Part shown: one piece after another, positions 8,987-17,143 of the stretch | Numbering within the stretch: position 1 is the stretch's first letter | Layout of the letters: every line of letters starts with the position of its first letter | Origin: Streptomyces sp. NBC_00102 | GTDB taxonomy: Bacteria; Actinomycetota; Actinomycetes; Streptomycetales; Streptomycetaceae | DNA length: 64,000 nucleotides | Assembly (NCBI RefSeq): GCF_026343115.1 | Contig: NZ_JAPEMC010000001.1 | Coordinates: 4,855,501-4,919,500 of the forward strand | Reading direction: 5' to 3' | Notes under the pieces: model-generated | What the model saw: the letters and a program-made list of their open reading frames with translations, nothing else | Database searches by the model: none | Told to the model about the DNA's origin: nothing | Made by a program: the position numbers and the translations under genes

Positions 8987-11900
8987 GTGTCCTCACGTCT
9001 CACCGATCCCGAGCAGCTCAAGGAGCTGCTGGGCATCCCCTTCACCCCGGAGCAGACGGCCTGCATCACCGCGCCGCCCGCCCCGCAGGTGATCGTGGCC
9101 GGAGCCGGCTCCGGCAAGACGACCGTGATGGCCGCCCGCGTGGTCTGGCTGGTCGGTACCGGCCAGGTCGCCCCCGAACAGGTCCTCGGCCTCACCTTCA
9201 CCAACAAGGCCGCAGGCGAACTCGCCGAACGCGTCCGCAAGGCCCTGGTGGCCGCCGGGGTCACCGACCCCGACGTCATCGACCCGGACAACCCGCCCGG
9301 CGAGCCGAGCATCTCCACGTACCACGCCTTCGCCGGCCGGCTGCTGACCGACCACGGGCTGCGGATCGGGCTGGAGCCCACCACCCGGCTGCTCGCCGAC
9401 GCCACCCGCTACCAGCTCGCCGCCCGCGTGCTGCGCGACGCCCCGGGCCCGTACCCGGAGCTCACCCACTCCTTCCCCACCCTGGTGGGCGACCTCCTCG
9501 CGCTCGACGGGGAGCTGGCCGAGCACCTGGTCGAGCCGGAGGCCCTCGCCGCGTACGACACCGCGCTCCTCGGCACCCTCGACGGCGTCAAGCTCTCCAA
9601 CGAGCAGCTGCGCAAACTCCCCGGGACCGCGCGGGCCCGGGGCGAACTGCTCACCCTCACCGAGCGCTACCGGCAGGCCAAGCGCGGCCGGGACCTGGTC
9701 GACTTCGGCGACCAGATCGCCCTCTCCGCCGAGCTCGCCCTCACCCGGCCCGAGGTCGGCGCCCTGCTGCGCGACGAGTTCCGGGTGGTGCTGCTCGACG
9801 AGTACCAGGACACCTCCGTCGCCCAGCGGCTGCTGCTCTCGGCCCTCTTCGGCCACGGCCCGGCCGGCCGCACCGGGCACGCCGTCACCGCGGTCGGTGA
9901 CCCCTGCCAGGCCATCTACGGCTGGCGCGGCGCCTCCGTCGCCAACCTGGACGACTTCCCCCAGCACTTCCCGCACGCCGACGGCACCCCCGCGACCCGC
10001 CACAGCCTCAGCGAGAACCGCCGCAGCGGCGGACGCCTCCTCCAGCTCGCCAACGGCCTCGCCGAACCGCTGCGCGCCCGCCACGAGGGCGTCGAGGCGC
10101 TCCGCCCCGCACCCGGGGCCGAACACGACGGCATCGTCCGCTGCGCCCTGCTCCGCACCCACGCCGAGGAGATCGACTGGCTCGCCGACTCCCTCGCCCA
10201 CCTGGTGCGGACCGGCACCGCGCCCGCCGAGATCGCCGTACTCTGCCGCACCGCATCCGACTTCCCGCAGATCCAGGCCGCGCTGGTGGCCCGCGACATC
10301 CCCGTCGAGGTCGTCGGCCTGTCCGGACTGCTCCACCTCCCCGAGGTCGCCGACCTGGTCGCCGTCTGCGAGGTCCTCCAGGACCCGGGCGCCAACGCCT
10401 CCCTGGTCCGGCTGCTCACCGGCCCGCGCTGGCGCATCGGCCCCCGCGACCTCGCCCTGCTCGGCCGCCGGGCCCGCCTCCTCGTCCACCGCACGTTCGT
10501 TGTCGACGGCGACGGCGGAGCCGACGCCGACCTGCGGCTCGCCGAAGCCGTCGAGGGCACCGACCCGGCCGAGGTCGTCTCCCTCGCGGACGCCCTGGAC
10601 ACCTTCCTCGACCAAGGCGGCGCCGAGGACGACGGACTGGCGTTCTCCGCCGAGGCCCGGGTCCGGTTCGCCCGCCTCGCCGCCGAACTGCGTGACCTGC
10701 GCCGCTCGCTGGCCGACCCGCTGATGGACGTACTCCACCGGGTCCTCGCCACCACCGGGCTCGAAGTCGAGCTGTCCGCCTCCCCGCAGGCGCTGGCCGC
10801 CCGTCGCCGCGAGACACTCCACAACTTCCTCGACATCGCCGCCGGTTTCGCCTCCCTCGACGGCGAGGCCACCCTCCTGGCGTTCCTCGGCTTCCTGCGC
10901 ACCGCCGCCCAGTACGAGAAGGGGCTCGACAACGCCCTTCCGGGCGGCGAGAACACCGTCAAGGTGCTCACCGCCCACAAGTCCAAGGGCCTGGAGTGGG
11001 ACGTGGTCGCCGTACCCGGCCTGGTCACCGGCCAGTTCCCCAGCAGCCGCGCCCGTGAGTCCTGGACCTCCCAGGCGCAGGTGCTCCCGCACGCCCTGCG
11101 CGGCGACGCGGCCACCCTCCCCGCCCTGGACACCTACGACGCCAAGGCGCTCAAGGCGTACCAGCAGGAGATGAAGGAGCACCAGCACACCGAGGAGCTC
11201 CGCCTCGGCTACGTCACCTTCACCCGCCCCCGCTCCCTGCTGCTCGGCTCCGGCCACTGGTGGGGCCCCTCGCAGAAGAAGACCCGGGGCCCCTCGGCCT
11301 TCCTGGACGCGCTGTACGAGCACTGCGCCGCCGGACACGGCGAGATCGAGATCTGGGCGGACGAGCCGGAGGCCGACGAGGAGAACCCGGCGCTCGCCGA
11401 TCAGGACGCCGACATCGCCTGGCCGCTGCCCCTGGACCCCACCGCGACCGCCCGCCGCCGGGCCGCCCGGGACACCGTCCTCGCGCACCTGGACGCCTGG
11501 GCGGGTGCCGGCGCGCTCCCGTACGCCGAGCCGGACCCGGCCCCCGTTCGGGGCGAGGAGGACGGGGAGCCTGACGACGAGCCTTACGACGAGTACGGGG
11601 AGCCTCACGAGGAAGACTGGGACTCCCTCACCACCGACCGTCCCGAGGTCTCCGGGACGAATGAGGCCCATGAGGCCCATGAGGCCCGTGGGGTCCATGA
11701 GGCCCCTGGGGCTCCTGAGACTCCTCCTGAGGTCACGGAGGTGCATGAGGTCCCTGAGACGGCAGAGGCCCTTGAGACGGCAGAGGTCCCTGAGGCCCCT
11801 CACCCGTACATCCCCGCCGCCCGGCCGCCCAGCGAGCTGACTCCCGAGGAGAGCCGCATCCTCGCCTCCTGGGACCGCGACCTCGACGCCCTCGCCGGTG

Positions 11901-12541
11901 AGCTGCGCCGGGCCCGCGCCACCGTGCGGGACGTCGTCGTACCCGCCTCGCTCTCCGCCACCCAGCTGCTGCTGCTCGCCGACGACCCCGACGCCTTCGC
12001 GCGGGAGCTGGCCCGCCCGATGCCCCGCCCGCCGCAGCCCGCCGCCCGCCGGGGCACCCGGTTCCACGCCTGGGTCGAGTCCCGCTGGGAAGAGCTCCCG
12101 CTGCCGATGCTCGGCCCCGACGAACTCCCGGGCGGCGACGGAGACGAGAACGACATCGCCGACGAACGCGAGCTCGCCGAACTGAAGGAGGCGTTCGAGC
12201 GGACCGAGTACGCCCGCCGCACCCCGTACCGGGTCGAGACCCCCTTCCAGATCTCGCTCGCCGGGCGGGTCGTCCGGGGCAGGATCGACGCCGTGTACCG
12301 CGCGGAGGACGGCAGCCACGAGATCGTCGACTGGAAGACCAGCCGCCACCGCACCGCCGACCCGCTCCAGCTCGCCGTCTACCGGCTCGCCTGGGCCGAA
12401 CTCCACGACCTGCCCGTCGAATCCGTCACGGCGACCTTCCTGTACGTACGTACAGGAGAGACCGTCCGGCCCCGCTCGCTGCCCGGCCGGCCGGAGCTGG
12501 AGCGCCTGCTGCTGGATGAGCAACCTCCGCGGGCCCGTTAG
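8987..12541 (+). CDS. adnB: AdnB-like SF1 helicase with C-terminal RecB-type nuclease
   Basis: Start GTG 8987 gives 1184 aa beginning VSSRLTDPEQLKELLG. The motor domain has GAGSGKTTVM (about residue 38), LTFTNKAA, DEYQDTS (about 271), GDPCQAIYGWRG and LTAHKSKGLEWD. The C-terminal nuclease has GTRFHAWVE, GRIDAVYR, IVDWKTS (about 1114) and QLAVYRLAW. Unlike the upstream partner, it has no C-terminal cysteine cluster. An acidic and His/Ala/Pro-rich repetitive segment (about residues 890-945) lies between motor and nuclease. Together with the upstream gene it should form the actinobacterial end-resection motor-nuclease that substitutes for RecBCD/AddAB. Confidence 0.88.
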   Translation: MSSRLTDPEQLKELLGIPFTPEQTACITAPPAPQVIVAGAGSGKTTVMAARVVWLVGTGQVAPEQVLGLTFTNKAAGELAERVRKALVAAGVTDPDVIDPDNPPGEPSISTYHAFAGRLLTDHGLRIGLEPTTRLLADATRYQLAARVLRDAPGPYPELTHSFPTLVGDLLALDGELAEHLVEPEALAAYDTALLGTLDGVKLSNEQLRKLPGTARARGELLTLTERYRQAKRGRDLVDFGDQIALSAELALTRPEVGALLRDEFRVVLLDEYQDTSVAQRLLLSALFGHGPAGRTGHAVTAVGDPCQAIYGWRGASVANLDDFPQHFPHADGTPATRHSLSENRRSGGRLLQLANGLAEPLRARHEGVEALRPAPGAEHDGIVRCALLRTHAEEIDWLADSLAHLVRTGTAPAEIAVLCRTASDFPQIQAALVARDIPVEVVGLSGLLHLPEVADLVAVCEVLQDPGANASLVRLLTGPRWRIGPRDLALLGRRARLLVHRTFVVDGDGGADADLRLAEAVEGTDPAEVVSLADALDTFLDQGGAEDDGLAFSAEARVRFARLAAELRDLRRSLADPLMDVLHRVLATTGLEVELSASPQALAARRRETLHNFLDIAAGFASLDGEATLLAFLGFLRTAAQYEKGLDNALPGGENTVKVLTAHKSKGLEWDVVAVPGLVTGQFPSSRARESWTSQAQVLPHALRGDAATLPALDTYDAKALKAYQQEMKEHQHTEELRLGYVTFTRPRSLLLGSGHWWGPSQKKTRGPSAFLDALYEHCAAGHGEIEIWADEPEADEENPALADQDADIAWPLPLDPTATARRRAARDTVLAHLDAWAGAGALPYAEPDPAPVRGEEDGEPDDEPYDEYGEPHEEDWDSLTTDRPEVSGTNEAHEAHEARGVHEAPGAPETPPEVTEVHEVPETAEALETAEVPEAPHPYIPAARPPSELTPEESRILASWDRDLDALAGELRRARATVRDVVVPASLSATQLLLLADDPDAFARELARPMPRPPQPAARRGTRFHAWVESRWEELPLPMLGPDELPGGDGDENDIADERELAELKEAFERTEYARRTPYRVETPFQISLAGRVVRGRIDAVYRAEDGSHEIVDWKTSRHRTADPLQLAVYRLAWAELHDLPVESVTATFLYVRTGETVRPRSLPGRPELERLLLDEQPPRAR

Positions 12542-12551
12542 GCTCAATGGC

Positions 12552-13955
12552 ATGAGCGACACCCCGGACAGCGCCGTCCAGCCGTACATCGAGCAGCACC
12601 GCGAGTCCTTCCTCGAAGACCTCGCGGCATGGCTCCGCATCCCCTCCGTCTCCGCCCAGCCGGAGCACGCCGGGGACGTACGGCGCAGCGCCGCATGGCT
12701 GTCCGACAAGCTCAGGGACACCGGGTTCCCGGTGTCCGAGGTCTGGGAGACGCCGGGCGCCCCGGCGGTTTTCGCCGAGTGGCCCTCCGACGATCCCGAC
12801 GCCCCCGTCGTCCTGGTCTACGGCCACCACGACGTACAGCCCGCCGCCCGCGAGGACGGCTGGCACACCGAGCCGTTCGAACCGGTCGTCCGGGACGGGC
12901 GGATGTACGGACGGGGCGCCGCGGACGACAAGGGCCAGGTGTTCTTCCACACACTCGGCGTCCGCGCCCACCTCGCCGCGACCGGCCGCACCACCCCTGC
13001 CGTCCACCTCAAGCTCCTCGTCGAGGGCGAGGAGGAGTCGGGTTCCCCGCACTTCCGCGCCCTGGCCGAGGAACGCGCCGAGCGCCTCGCCGCCGACATC
13101 GTGATCGTCTCCGACACCGGCATGTGGGACGAGGACACCCCGACCGTCTGCACCGGCATGCGCGGCCTCGCCGAGTGCGAGATCGAGCTGTACGGCCCCG
13201 AGCAGGACATCCACTCCGGATCGTTCGGCGGTGCCGTCCCCAACCCCGCGACCGAGGTGGCCCGCCTGGTCGCCGCCCTCCACGACGAGCGCGGCCGCGT
13301 CGCCGTCCCCGGCTTCTACGACGGGGTGGCCGAACTCAGCGACGCCGAGCGCGCTCTCTTCGCCGAGCTCCCCTTCGACGAGGCCGCCTGGCTGCGCACC
13401 GCCAAGTCCACCGCTGCCTCCGGCGAGGACGGTTACTCCACCCTCGAACGTGTCTGGGCCCGCCCCACCGCCGAGGTCAACGGCATCGGCGGCGGCTATC
13501 AGGGCGCCGGCAGCAAGACGATCATCCCCTCCTCCGCGCTGGTCAAGATCAGCTTCCGGCTGGTCGCGGGCCAGGACCCGGACCGGGTGGAGAAGCTCGT
13601 ACGGAGCTGGGCCGAGGACCGGATGCCCGCGGGCATCCGCCACCGGATCACCTTCACCCCCGCGACCCGGGCCTGTCTGACCCCGCTCGACCACCCCGCC
13701 CTCCAGGCGCTGGCCCGCGCCATGGGGCGGGCGTTCGGCAAACAGGTCCTCTTCACCCGGGAGGGGGGCTCCGGCCCCGCCGCCGACCTCCAGGACGTGC
13801 TCGGGGCGCCCGTCCTCTTCCTCGGCATCTCCGTACCGTCCGACGGCTGGCACGCCCCCGACGAAAAAGTCGAGCTCGGCCTCCTTTTCAAGGGCGTGGA
13901 GACCACCGCCCACCTCTGGGGTGAACTGGCCGCCGCACTCCGCCGCAACAACTGA
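12552..13955 (+). CDS. M20 family metallo-dipeptidase
   Basis: A 467-aa cytosolic protein with metal-site motifs in M20 order: YGHHDVQP, GRGAADDKGQ, EGEEESGS and VSDTGMW, then the dimerisation lid domain, and a C-terminal active-site segment with EGGSGP and GWHAPDE. This matches the Streptomyces/CNDP-like branch of dipeptidases that use two zinc or manganese ions. ATG 12552 follows the AdnB stop by 10 nt, so it may be co-transcribed. Substrate range unknown. Confidence 0.9.
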   Translation: MSDTPDSAVQPYIEQHRESFLEDLAAWLRIPSVSAQPEHAGDVRRSAAWLSDKLRDTGFPVSEVWETPGAPAVFAEWPSDDPDAPVVLVYGHHDVQPAAREDGWHTEPFEPVVRDGRMYGRGAADDKGQVFFHTLGVRAHLAATGRTTPAVHLKLLVEGEEESGSPHFRALAEERAERLAADIVIVSDTGMWDEDTPTVCTGMRGLAECEIELYGPEQDIHSGSFGGAVPNPATEVARLVAALHDERGRVAVPGFYDGVAELSDAERALFAELPFDEAAWLRTAKSTAASGEDGYSTLERVWARPTAEVNGIGGGYQGAGSKTIIPSSALVKISFRLVAGQDPDRVEKLVRSWAEDRMPAGIRHRITFTPATRACLTPLDHPALQALARAMGRAFGKQVLFTREGGSGPAADLQDVLGAPVLFLGISVPSDGWHAPDEKVELGLLFKGVETTAHLWGELAAALRRNN

Positions 13956-13993
13956 GTACCCGATCCGCCCCGGGGGAGTAGGAAGCAAGAACT

Positions 13994-14941
13994 GTGAGTA
14001 CCTTCAGCACCGACCACACCAACCGCCCCATCGGCCTCACCGCCCCGAGCGGCATCGACCGCGCGGCCCACCACCGTCTGGACGAGGCGTGGCTCGCCGT
14101 CGCCTGGAGCCACCCCACCACCAAGGTCTTCGTCGTTTCCGGCGGCCAGGTGCTGGTCGACGACACCGCCGACGGCGGCACCGAGATCGTCATGACACCG
14201 GCCTTCGAGGCCCCCCTGACCGAGACCCACCGTTACTTCCTCGGCACCGACGGGGACGGGGTCAGCTACTTCGCCCTCCAGAAGGACTCGCTGCCCGGCC
14301 GGATGGACCAGCAGGCCAGGCCCGCCGGACTGCGCGAGGCGGGCATGCTGCTCAGCGACCGGGACGCCGGCCTCATGGTCCACGCGGTGGCCCTGGAGAA
14401 CTGGCAGCGGCTGCACCGCTTCTGCTCCCGCTGCGGCGAGCGCACCATGATCGCGGCGGCCGGGCACATCCGCCGCTGCCAGGCGTGCGGCGCCGAGCAC
14501 TACCCCCGTACCGACCCCGCCGTGATCATGCTGGTCGTCGACGACCAGGACCGCGCCCTGCTCGGCCGCCAGGTGCACTGGCCCGAGGGCCGGTTCTCGA
14601 CCCTCGCCGGGTTCGTGGAGCCGGGCGAGTCGATAGAGCAGTCGGTCGCCCGCGAGGTGCTGGAAGAGGCCGGAATCACCATCGGGGAGGTCGAGTACGT
14701 CGCCAGCCAGCCCTGGCCCTTCCCGTCCAGCCTGATGCTCGGCTTCATGGCGCGGGCCACCACGTCGGAGATAAACGTGGACGGCGACGAGATCGAGGAA
14801 GCCCGCTGGTTCTCCCGCGACGAACTGACGGAGGCCTTCGAGTCGGGCGAGGTACTGCCCCCGAACGGCATCTCCATCGCGGCCCGGCTCATCGAGATGT
14901 GGTACGGCAAGCCCCTCCCGAAGGTCCGCCCGCTGGGCTGA
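13994..14941 (+). CDS. nudC: NAD(+) diphosphatase / NADH pyrophosphatase, Nudix family
   Basis: A 315-aa protein, GTG start. A zinc ribbon (CSRCGE and CQACG, about residues 148-170) precedes the Nudix domain with GFVEPGESIEQSVAREVLEE (about 206-225) and the NudC-specific motif SQPWPFPSS. The family cleaves NADH/NAD to NMNH plus AMP and can remove NAD caps from RNA. It lies 38 nt after the dipeptidase stop. In mycobacteria nudC also sits next to uvrD2 and mycoredoxin, which supports the call. Confidence 0.93.
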   Translation: MSTFSTDHTNRPIGLTAPSGIDRAAHHRLDEAWLAVAWSHPTTKVFVVSGGQVLVDDTADGGTEIVMTPAFEAPLTETHRYFLGTDGDGVSYFALQKDSLPGRMDQQARPAGLREAGMLLSDRDAGLMVHAVALENWQRLHRFCSRCGERTMIAAAGHIRRCQACGAEHYPRTDPAVIMLVVDDQDRALLGRQVHWPEGRFSTLAGFVEPGESIEQSVAREVLEEAGITIGEVEYVASQPWPFPSSLMLGFMARATTSEINVDGDEIEEARWFSRDELTEAFESGEVLPPNGISIAARLIEMWYGKPLPKVRPLG

Positions 14942-15126
14942 GGCCGGGGGACGGGCGGCGGGCAGCGGGCCGGTCGGGCGGTGGACGGCCCGGTCGGGCG
15001 GGACGGGACAGGCCGTGCGGGCCGGAGCGGTCGGTGGTCACCGCTCCGGTGGGGTACGGCCGCGGACCCCGGGCCCGGTCCGGCCCGCTCCCGCCCGGCC
15101 CGCTCCCGCCCTTGCCGCGCGCAACC

Positions 15127-15507
15127 TCAGCCGGAGCCGGGTGAGCACACGGCCGGTGACGACTCCGTGTACTGCCCGGCGAGGCCGATCAGCTCGTCCA
15201 GGCGTGTCCGTGCCCGGGTCAGGTCCTCGATCCGGGCCTGGATGCGCTCGCGTTCGCCGGTGAGCCGGAGCGTCATCTCCGGCGTCGCGACCAGCGTGTC
15301 GGCGAACGGCAGGATGTCCAGGATCGCCTTGCTCGGCAGCCCGGCCGAGTAGAGGAGCTGGATGAACCTCACCCGCTCGACGTCGGACTCGGCGTACTGG
15401 CGCTGGTCCCCCGGACCACGGGCGGCGACGACGAGCCCCTGCTCCTCGTAGTAGCGCATGGCCCGAACGCTGACCCCCGCGCGTTCGGCGACCCTCCCGA
15501 TACGCAT
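15127..15507 (-). CDS. MerR family transcriptional regulator
   Basis: A 126-aa protein from ATG 15507 (MRIGRVAERAGVSVRAMRYYEEQG), the classical MerR start; an in-frame start at 15549 would add 14 unconserved residues. It has a winged helix-turn-helix in the first 70 residues, then a coiled-coil dimer helix. There are no effector cysteine pairs of metal or SoxR sensors. It is divergent from an SDR gene whose promoter carries a perfect MerR-type palindrome in a 19-bp spacer, so the SDR is the likely target. The ligand is unknown, possibly a small organic molecule. Confidence 0.87.
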   Translation of the reverse strand: MRIGRVAERAGVSVRAMRYYEEQGLVVAARGPGDQRQYAESDVERVRFIQLLYSAGLPSKAILDILPFADTLVATPEMTLRLTGERERIQARIEDLTRARTRLDELIGLAGQYTESSPAVCSPGSG

Positions 15508-15602
15508 CGCGTCCAGCCTCCTTCGTCCGGTCGTCCTCGGCCGTTTCATCCGGTCCTATGCTCCGATGCCGGAACTCGTTCGGACCCGATCCGGGCATGG
15601 AC

Positions 15603-15634
15603 TTGAACCTCACGTCGGCGTGAGGTTTTAGCGT
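15603..15634 (+). promoter_or_regulatory. MerR-type promoter/operator of the SDR gene
   Basis: The -35 is TTGAAC (15603-15608) and the -10 is TTAGCG/TAGCGT (15628-15634), separated by 19-20 bp, the overlong spacing MerR activators correct. The spacer contains perfect inverted half-sites ACCTCACG (15607-15614) and CGTGAGGT (15619-15626). The expected start site is at or very near the ATG at 15641, so the mRNA may be leaderless. Confidence 0.75.
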
Positions 15635-15640
15635 ACGTGC

Positions 15641-16348
15641 ATGGACATCAGCGGAGCCACAGCGCTCGTCACCGGAGCGAACCGCGGCATAGGCCGCCAC
15701 CTCGCAGCCCAGCTCGTGGAGCGGGGCGCGAAGGTCTACGCGACCGCACGTCGGCCGGAAGCCGTCGACCTCGACGGCGTGGAGATCCTCGCCCTCGACA
15801 TCACCGACCCCGACGCCGTCGCGACCGTCGCCCGCACGGCTCACGACGTCGACCTGCTCGTCAACAACGCGGGCATCGGAGGCGGCACCCTGCTCGGCGA
15901 CCTCACCGGCGTCCGCGCCACCCTGGACGTGAACTTCTGGGGCACCCTCTCCATGGTCCGGGCCTTCGCGCCGGTCCTGGAGAAGAACGGCGGCGGCGCC
16001 GTCCTGAACATCGCGTCCTCGGCGTCCTGGTTCGTCTTCCCCGGCAACGGCGCCTACGGGGTCTCGAAGGCGGCCGTCTGGAGCATGGGCAACGCGCTGC
16101 GCCAGGAGCTGGCCGGACAGGGAACCACCGTCACCTCGGTCCACCTCGGCGCCGCCGACACCGACATGATGAAGGGGTACGACGTGCCCAAAATGGCACC
16201 GGCGGACGTCGCGCGCGCGGCTCTCGACGGTGTCGAGGCGGCGGCGTACGAGGTCGTCGTGGACGAGTTCACCCACATGGTGAAGGCCTCGCTGAGCGGG
16301 GACCCGAGGGAGTTCGAGAGCCAGTTCCTGAAGCTTCTCCAGGCCTGA
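15641..16348 (+). CDS. Short-chain dehydrogenase/reductase (SDR)
   Basis: A 235-aa classical SDR. It has the TGANRGIG nucleotide-binding motif (about residues 11-18), NNAGIGG, a catalytic Ser in the NIASSAS segment and YGVSK. No transmembrane segment. The substrate is not deducible. It is divergent from the MerR regulator and probably controlled by it. No ribosome-binding site precedes the ATG, consistent with leaderless translation. Confidence 0.9.
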   Translation: MDISGATALVTGANRGIGRHLAAQLVERGAKVYATARRPEAVDLDGVEILALDITDPDAVATVARTAHDVDLLVNNAGIGGGTLLGDLTGVRATLDVNFWGTLSMVRAFAPVLEKNGGGAVLNIASSASWFVFPGNGAYGVSKAAVWSMGNALRQELAGQGTTVTSVHLGAADTDMMKGYDVPKMAPADVARAALDGVEAAAYEVVVDEFTHMVKASLSGDPREFESQFLKLLQA

Positions 16349-16424
16349 CCAGCGCGGTAGGGCCGGAAGCTTCTCCAGGCCCGACCACGCGCACGGCGCC
16401 CGTTCCCACGCGGCGCCCGTTCCC
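16331..16424. repeat. Short direct repeats across the SDR 3' end
   Basis: AAGCTTCTCCAGGC plus YGACCA occurs at 16331-16351 (spanning the SDR stop codon) and again at 16367-16387, 36 bp on, with one mismatch. CGGCGCCCGTTCCC then occurs at 16394-16407 and 16411-16424. Looks like recent local duplication. Confidence 0.65.
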
Positions 16425-16460
16425 GCACGGCGGCCCTGCCCCCGCCACCGCGGCAAGCGA

Positions 16461-16500
16461 ACGAGGCCCTCACCCGGTTCTTCACCGGGCGGGGCCTCGT
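16461..16500. terminator. Bidirectional terminator between SDR and mycoredoxin genes
   Basis: Outer arms ACGAGGCCC (16461-16469) and GGGCCTCGT (16492-16500), with an inner CCCGG/CCGGG stem. It sits between two convergent genes, 25 nt from the mycoredoxin stop. Confidence 0.7.
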
Positions 16501-16525
16501 GCGCAGTCGTACCGCGTGCGGCGGG

Positions 16526-16783
16526 TCAGGCGCCGAGCGCCTGCTTCACCTGCGCGAGGCTGGGGTTGGTCATGACGACCTCGGAGCCGCCCTGCGCGGG
16601 AACGATCCGGACGGTGGGAACCGTCTGGTTTCCGCCGTTCGCCTTCTCGACGAAGGCGGCCGACTCCGGGTCCAGCTCGATGTTGATCTCGGTGTACCCG
16701 ATGCCCTCGCGGTCCATCTGGCCCTTGAGGCGGCGGCAGTAGCCGCACCACGTGGTGCTGTACATCGTCACTGTGCCCGGCAT
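16526..16783 (-). CDS. mrx1: Mycoredoxin (glutaredoxin-like, mycothiol-dependent)
   Basis: An 85-aa thioredoxin-fold protein from ATG 16783, preceded by AGAGGAG at good spacing. The active site WCGYC lies near residue 11-15, followed by the TVPTVRI cis-proline loop. Mycoredoxins reduce mixed disulfides with mycothiol. The family in mycobacteria is encoded beside uvrD2 and nudC, as here. A perfect sigma-R-type promoter lies about 150 bp upstream, linking the gene to thiol-oxidative stress and the sigR-rsrA locus in the same window. Confidence 0.92.
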   Translation of the reverse strand: MPGTVTMYSTTWCGYCRRLKGQMDREGIGYTEINIELDPESAAFVEKANGGNQTVPTVRIVPAQGGSEVVMTNPSLAQVKQALGA

Positions 16784-16829
16784 GTCGTTGGTGCTCCTCT
16801 GGTCGTCTCGTCCGTTTCGCCGCACGCCC

Positions 16830-16859
16830 GAAGCCGGAAAGGCCGAAGCCGGAAAGGCC
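16830..16859. repeat. 15-bp tandem duplication in mycoredoxin leader
   Basis: GAAGCCGGAAAGGCC is present twice back to back (16830-16844 and 16845-16859), within the predicted 5' untranslated region of the mycoredoxin gene. Confidence 0.75.
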
Positions 16860-16931
16860 GAAAAGGTGCGGTGCCCGGGTCCGCGCACCATGCACCCGAA
16901 GCAGGATGATGGACGCAGAACCCGCCCTCAC

Positions 16932-16958
16932 AACGCGCGCGGCCCCGTCGCCATTCCC
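16932..16958 (-). promoter_or_regulatory. Sigma-R (ECF) promoter for mycoredoxin
   Basis: On the minus strand GGGAAT (16958-16953), exactly 18 bp, then GTT (16934-16932). This is the sigma-R consensus GGGAAT-N18-GTT and has the same form as the promoter in front of sigR (51345-51371). Predicted leader about 140 nt. Confidence 0.75.
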
Positions 16959-16983
16959 CGCCGTCATCCCCGTTGCCTTTTCC

Positions 16984-17007
16984 GCCGTCATTCCCGCCGT
17001 CATTCCC
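16984..17007. repeat. 12-bp tandem repeat between mycoredoxin and uvrD2
   Basis: GCCGTCATTCCC occurs at 16984-16995 and 16996-17007, with degenerate copies on both sides. The 360-bp interval 16784-17143 otherwise holds the mycoredoxin promoter and leader, and presumably the uvrD2 promoter. Confidence 0.6.
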
Positions 17008-17143
17008 GCAGTCGTCCCCGTCGTCATTCCCCCTCGCCGGTTCCCCACGGCCACCCCCGCCGCAGTCCCCGCCGGTATGACGGATGCGTCACCCCTGTGG
17101 ACAACCATCCCGGTGGCCTCCGGCGACCTGGCAGCATGGCAGG

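Noticed and set aside
8993..12721. 1242-codon minus-strand open frame opposite the AdnB-like gene
   Set aside because: Low-complexity Gly/Val/Glu translation, no motif; shadow of the real gene.
16978..17035. CRISPR-like short repeats
   Set aside because: Units of 12 bp without spacers; simple tandem repeats only. No CRISPR array or cas gene in the window.
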